Source: Bacillota bacterium
Lineage (GTDB): Bacteria > Bacillota > Clostridia > Lachnospirales > Bianqueaceae
Direction of reading: 5' to 3'
Length of the DNA: 6,905 nucleotides
NCBI GenBank assembly: GCA_017467985.1
Contig: JAFUJY010000074.1
Coordinates: forward strand, 1-6,905
Made by a program: the position numbers and the translations under genes. Below, one piece after another: positions 6,700-6,905 of this stretch (within the stretch, counting starts at the first letter, position 1; every line of letters begins with the position of its first letter). A model generated the notes under the pieces. The model did no database searches. It was given only the letters and a program-made list of their open reading frames with translations, and was not told the origin of the DNA.

Positions 6700-6905
6700 T
6701 CATCTTGTATTTTCTACCTGCGCTACTAATTTCATTCCTTCTGCTGCTGACCATGCAAAAATAGATATTGTTGTTCTGCGAACATTGTCACCAACCGTTT
6801 CATACGATTCTAAGACAAAATACAATTTCCCATTGTATTCTCCCCAAAATTCACATATTGGTAAATCGTCTACAATTCCATCATCAGGAACCTCAACGCT
6901 AATCA
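6700..6905 (-). CDS. Hypothetical protein, C-terminal fragment (runs off the right edge)
   Basis: The minus strand is open from the window edge (first full codon 6903-6901) to a TGA at 6700-6702, giving 67 residues of a gene whose start lies beyond the window. The fragment reads like real protein, with CEFWGEYNGKLYFVLESYE (17-35) and TISIFAWSAAEG (45-56). It alternates polar and aromatic residues as in a small beta-rich cytoplasmic protein, and it has no membrane helix. The other two minus-strand frames hit stops within the first few codons from the edge, which supports this one. The family is not recognised. The DUF4129 gene starts 37 bp downstream, so the two may share a transcript. No promoter or terminator is evident in the gap. 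Confidence 0.6.
   Translation of the reverse strand, partial: ISVEVPDDGIVDDLPICEFWGEYNGKLYFVLESYETVGDNVRRTTISIFAWSAAEGMKLVAQVENTR

Noticed and set aside
1..6905. CRISPR array, tRNA, rRNA, insertion sequence or long repeats
   Set aside because: No regularly spaced repeats, tRNA-like cloverleaf, transposase motif or terminal inverted repeats were seen by eye.

Overview
The window looks like Clostridia DNA (Bacillota, perhaps Lachnospiraceae or Oscillospiraceae). The pointers are strong AGGAGG-type ribosome binding sites, a textbook vegetative sigma-factor promoter, a Firmicutes-style conjugative coupling protein and a DUF4129 membrane protein. No gene identifies the species. The window splits into two blocks that converge at about 2653-2655.

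Left block (1-2652, + strand, visibly AT-rich). Four tightly packed co-directional genes: the C-terminal part of a VirD4/TraG-type conjugative coupling protein whose N-terminal ATP-binding half is not in frame here, an unrecognised 140-residue protein, a small HAD phosphatase resembling the HAD domains of 'Swiss Army Knife' RNA-repair proteins, and a PP-family calcineurin-like metallophosphatase. The first three overlap and the fourth follows after 6 nt, so they are probably one transcript at the tail of a conjugative or integrative-element transfer region. The two phosphatases of different fold look like cargo. A nucleic-acid end-processing role is possible but unproven.

Right block (2656-6905, all - strand). 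The promoter-proximal end is at high coordinates. A truncated unrecognised gene enters from the right edge, followed by a multi-pass DUF4129 membrane protein. Just downstream lies an extended -10 promoter (TTGAAA, 17 bp, TATAAT) driving a two-gene operon: a MelB-like GPH sugar:cation symporter and, overlapping it by 4 nt (ATGA), a phosphodiester glycosidase (NAGPA/DUF2233 family) with no signal peptide. Together they suggest uptake of a phosphodiester-linked glycoside followed by cytoplasmic cleavage.

The two blocks meet stop to stop with only 3 bp between them and with a sharp change in base composition, so 2650 may lie near the edge of a mobile element. No tRNA, rRNA, CRISPR array or insertion sequence was seen. 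There is no gene-free stretch over 300 bases.
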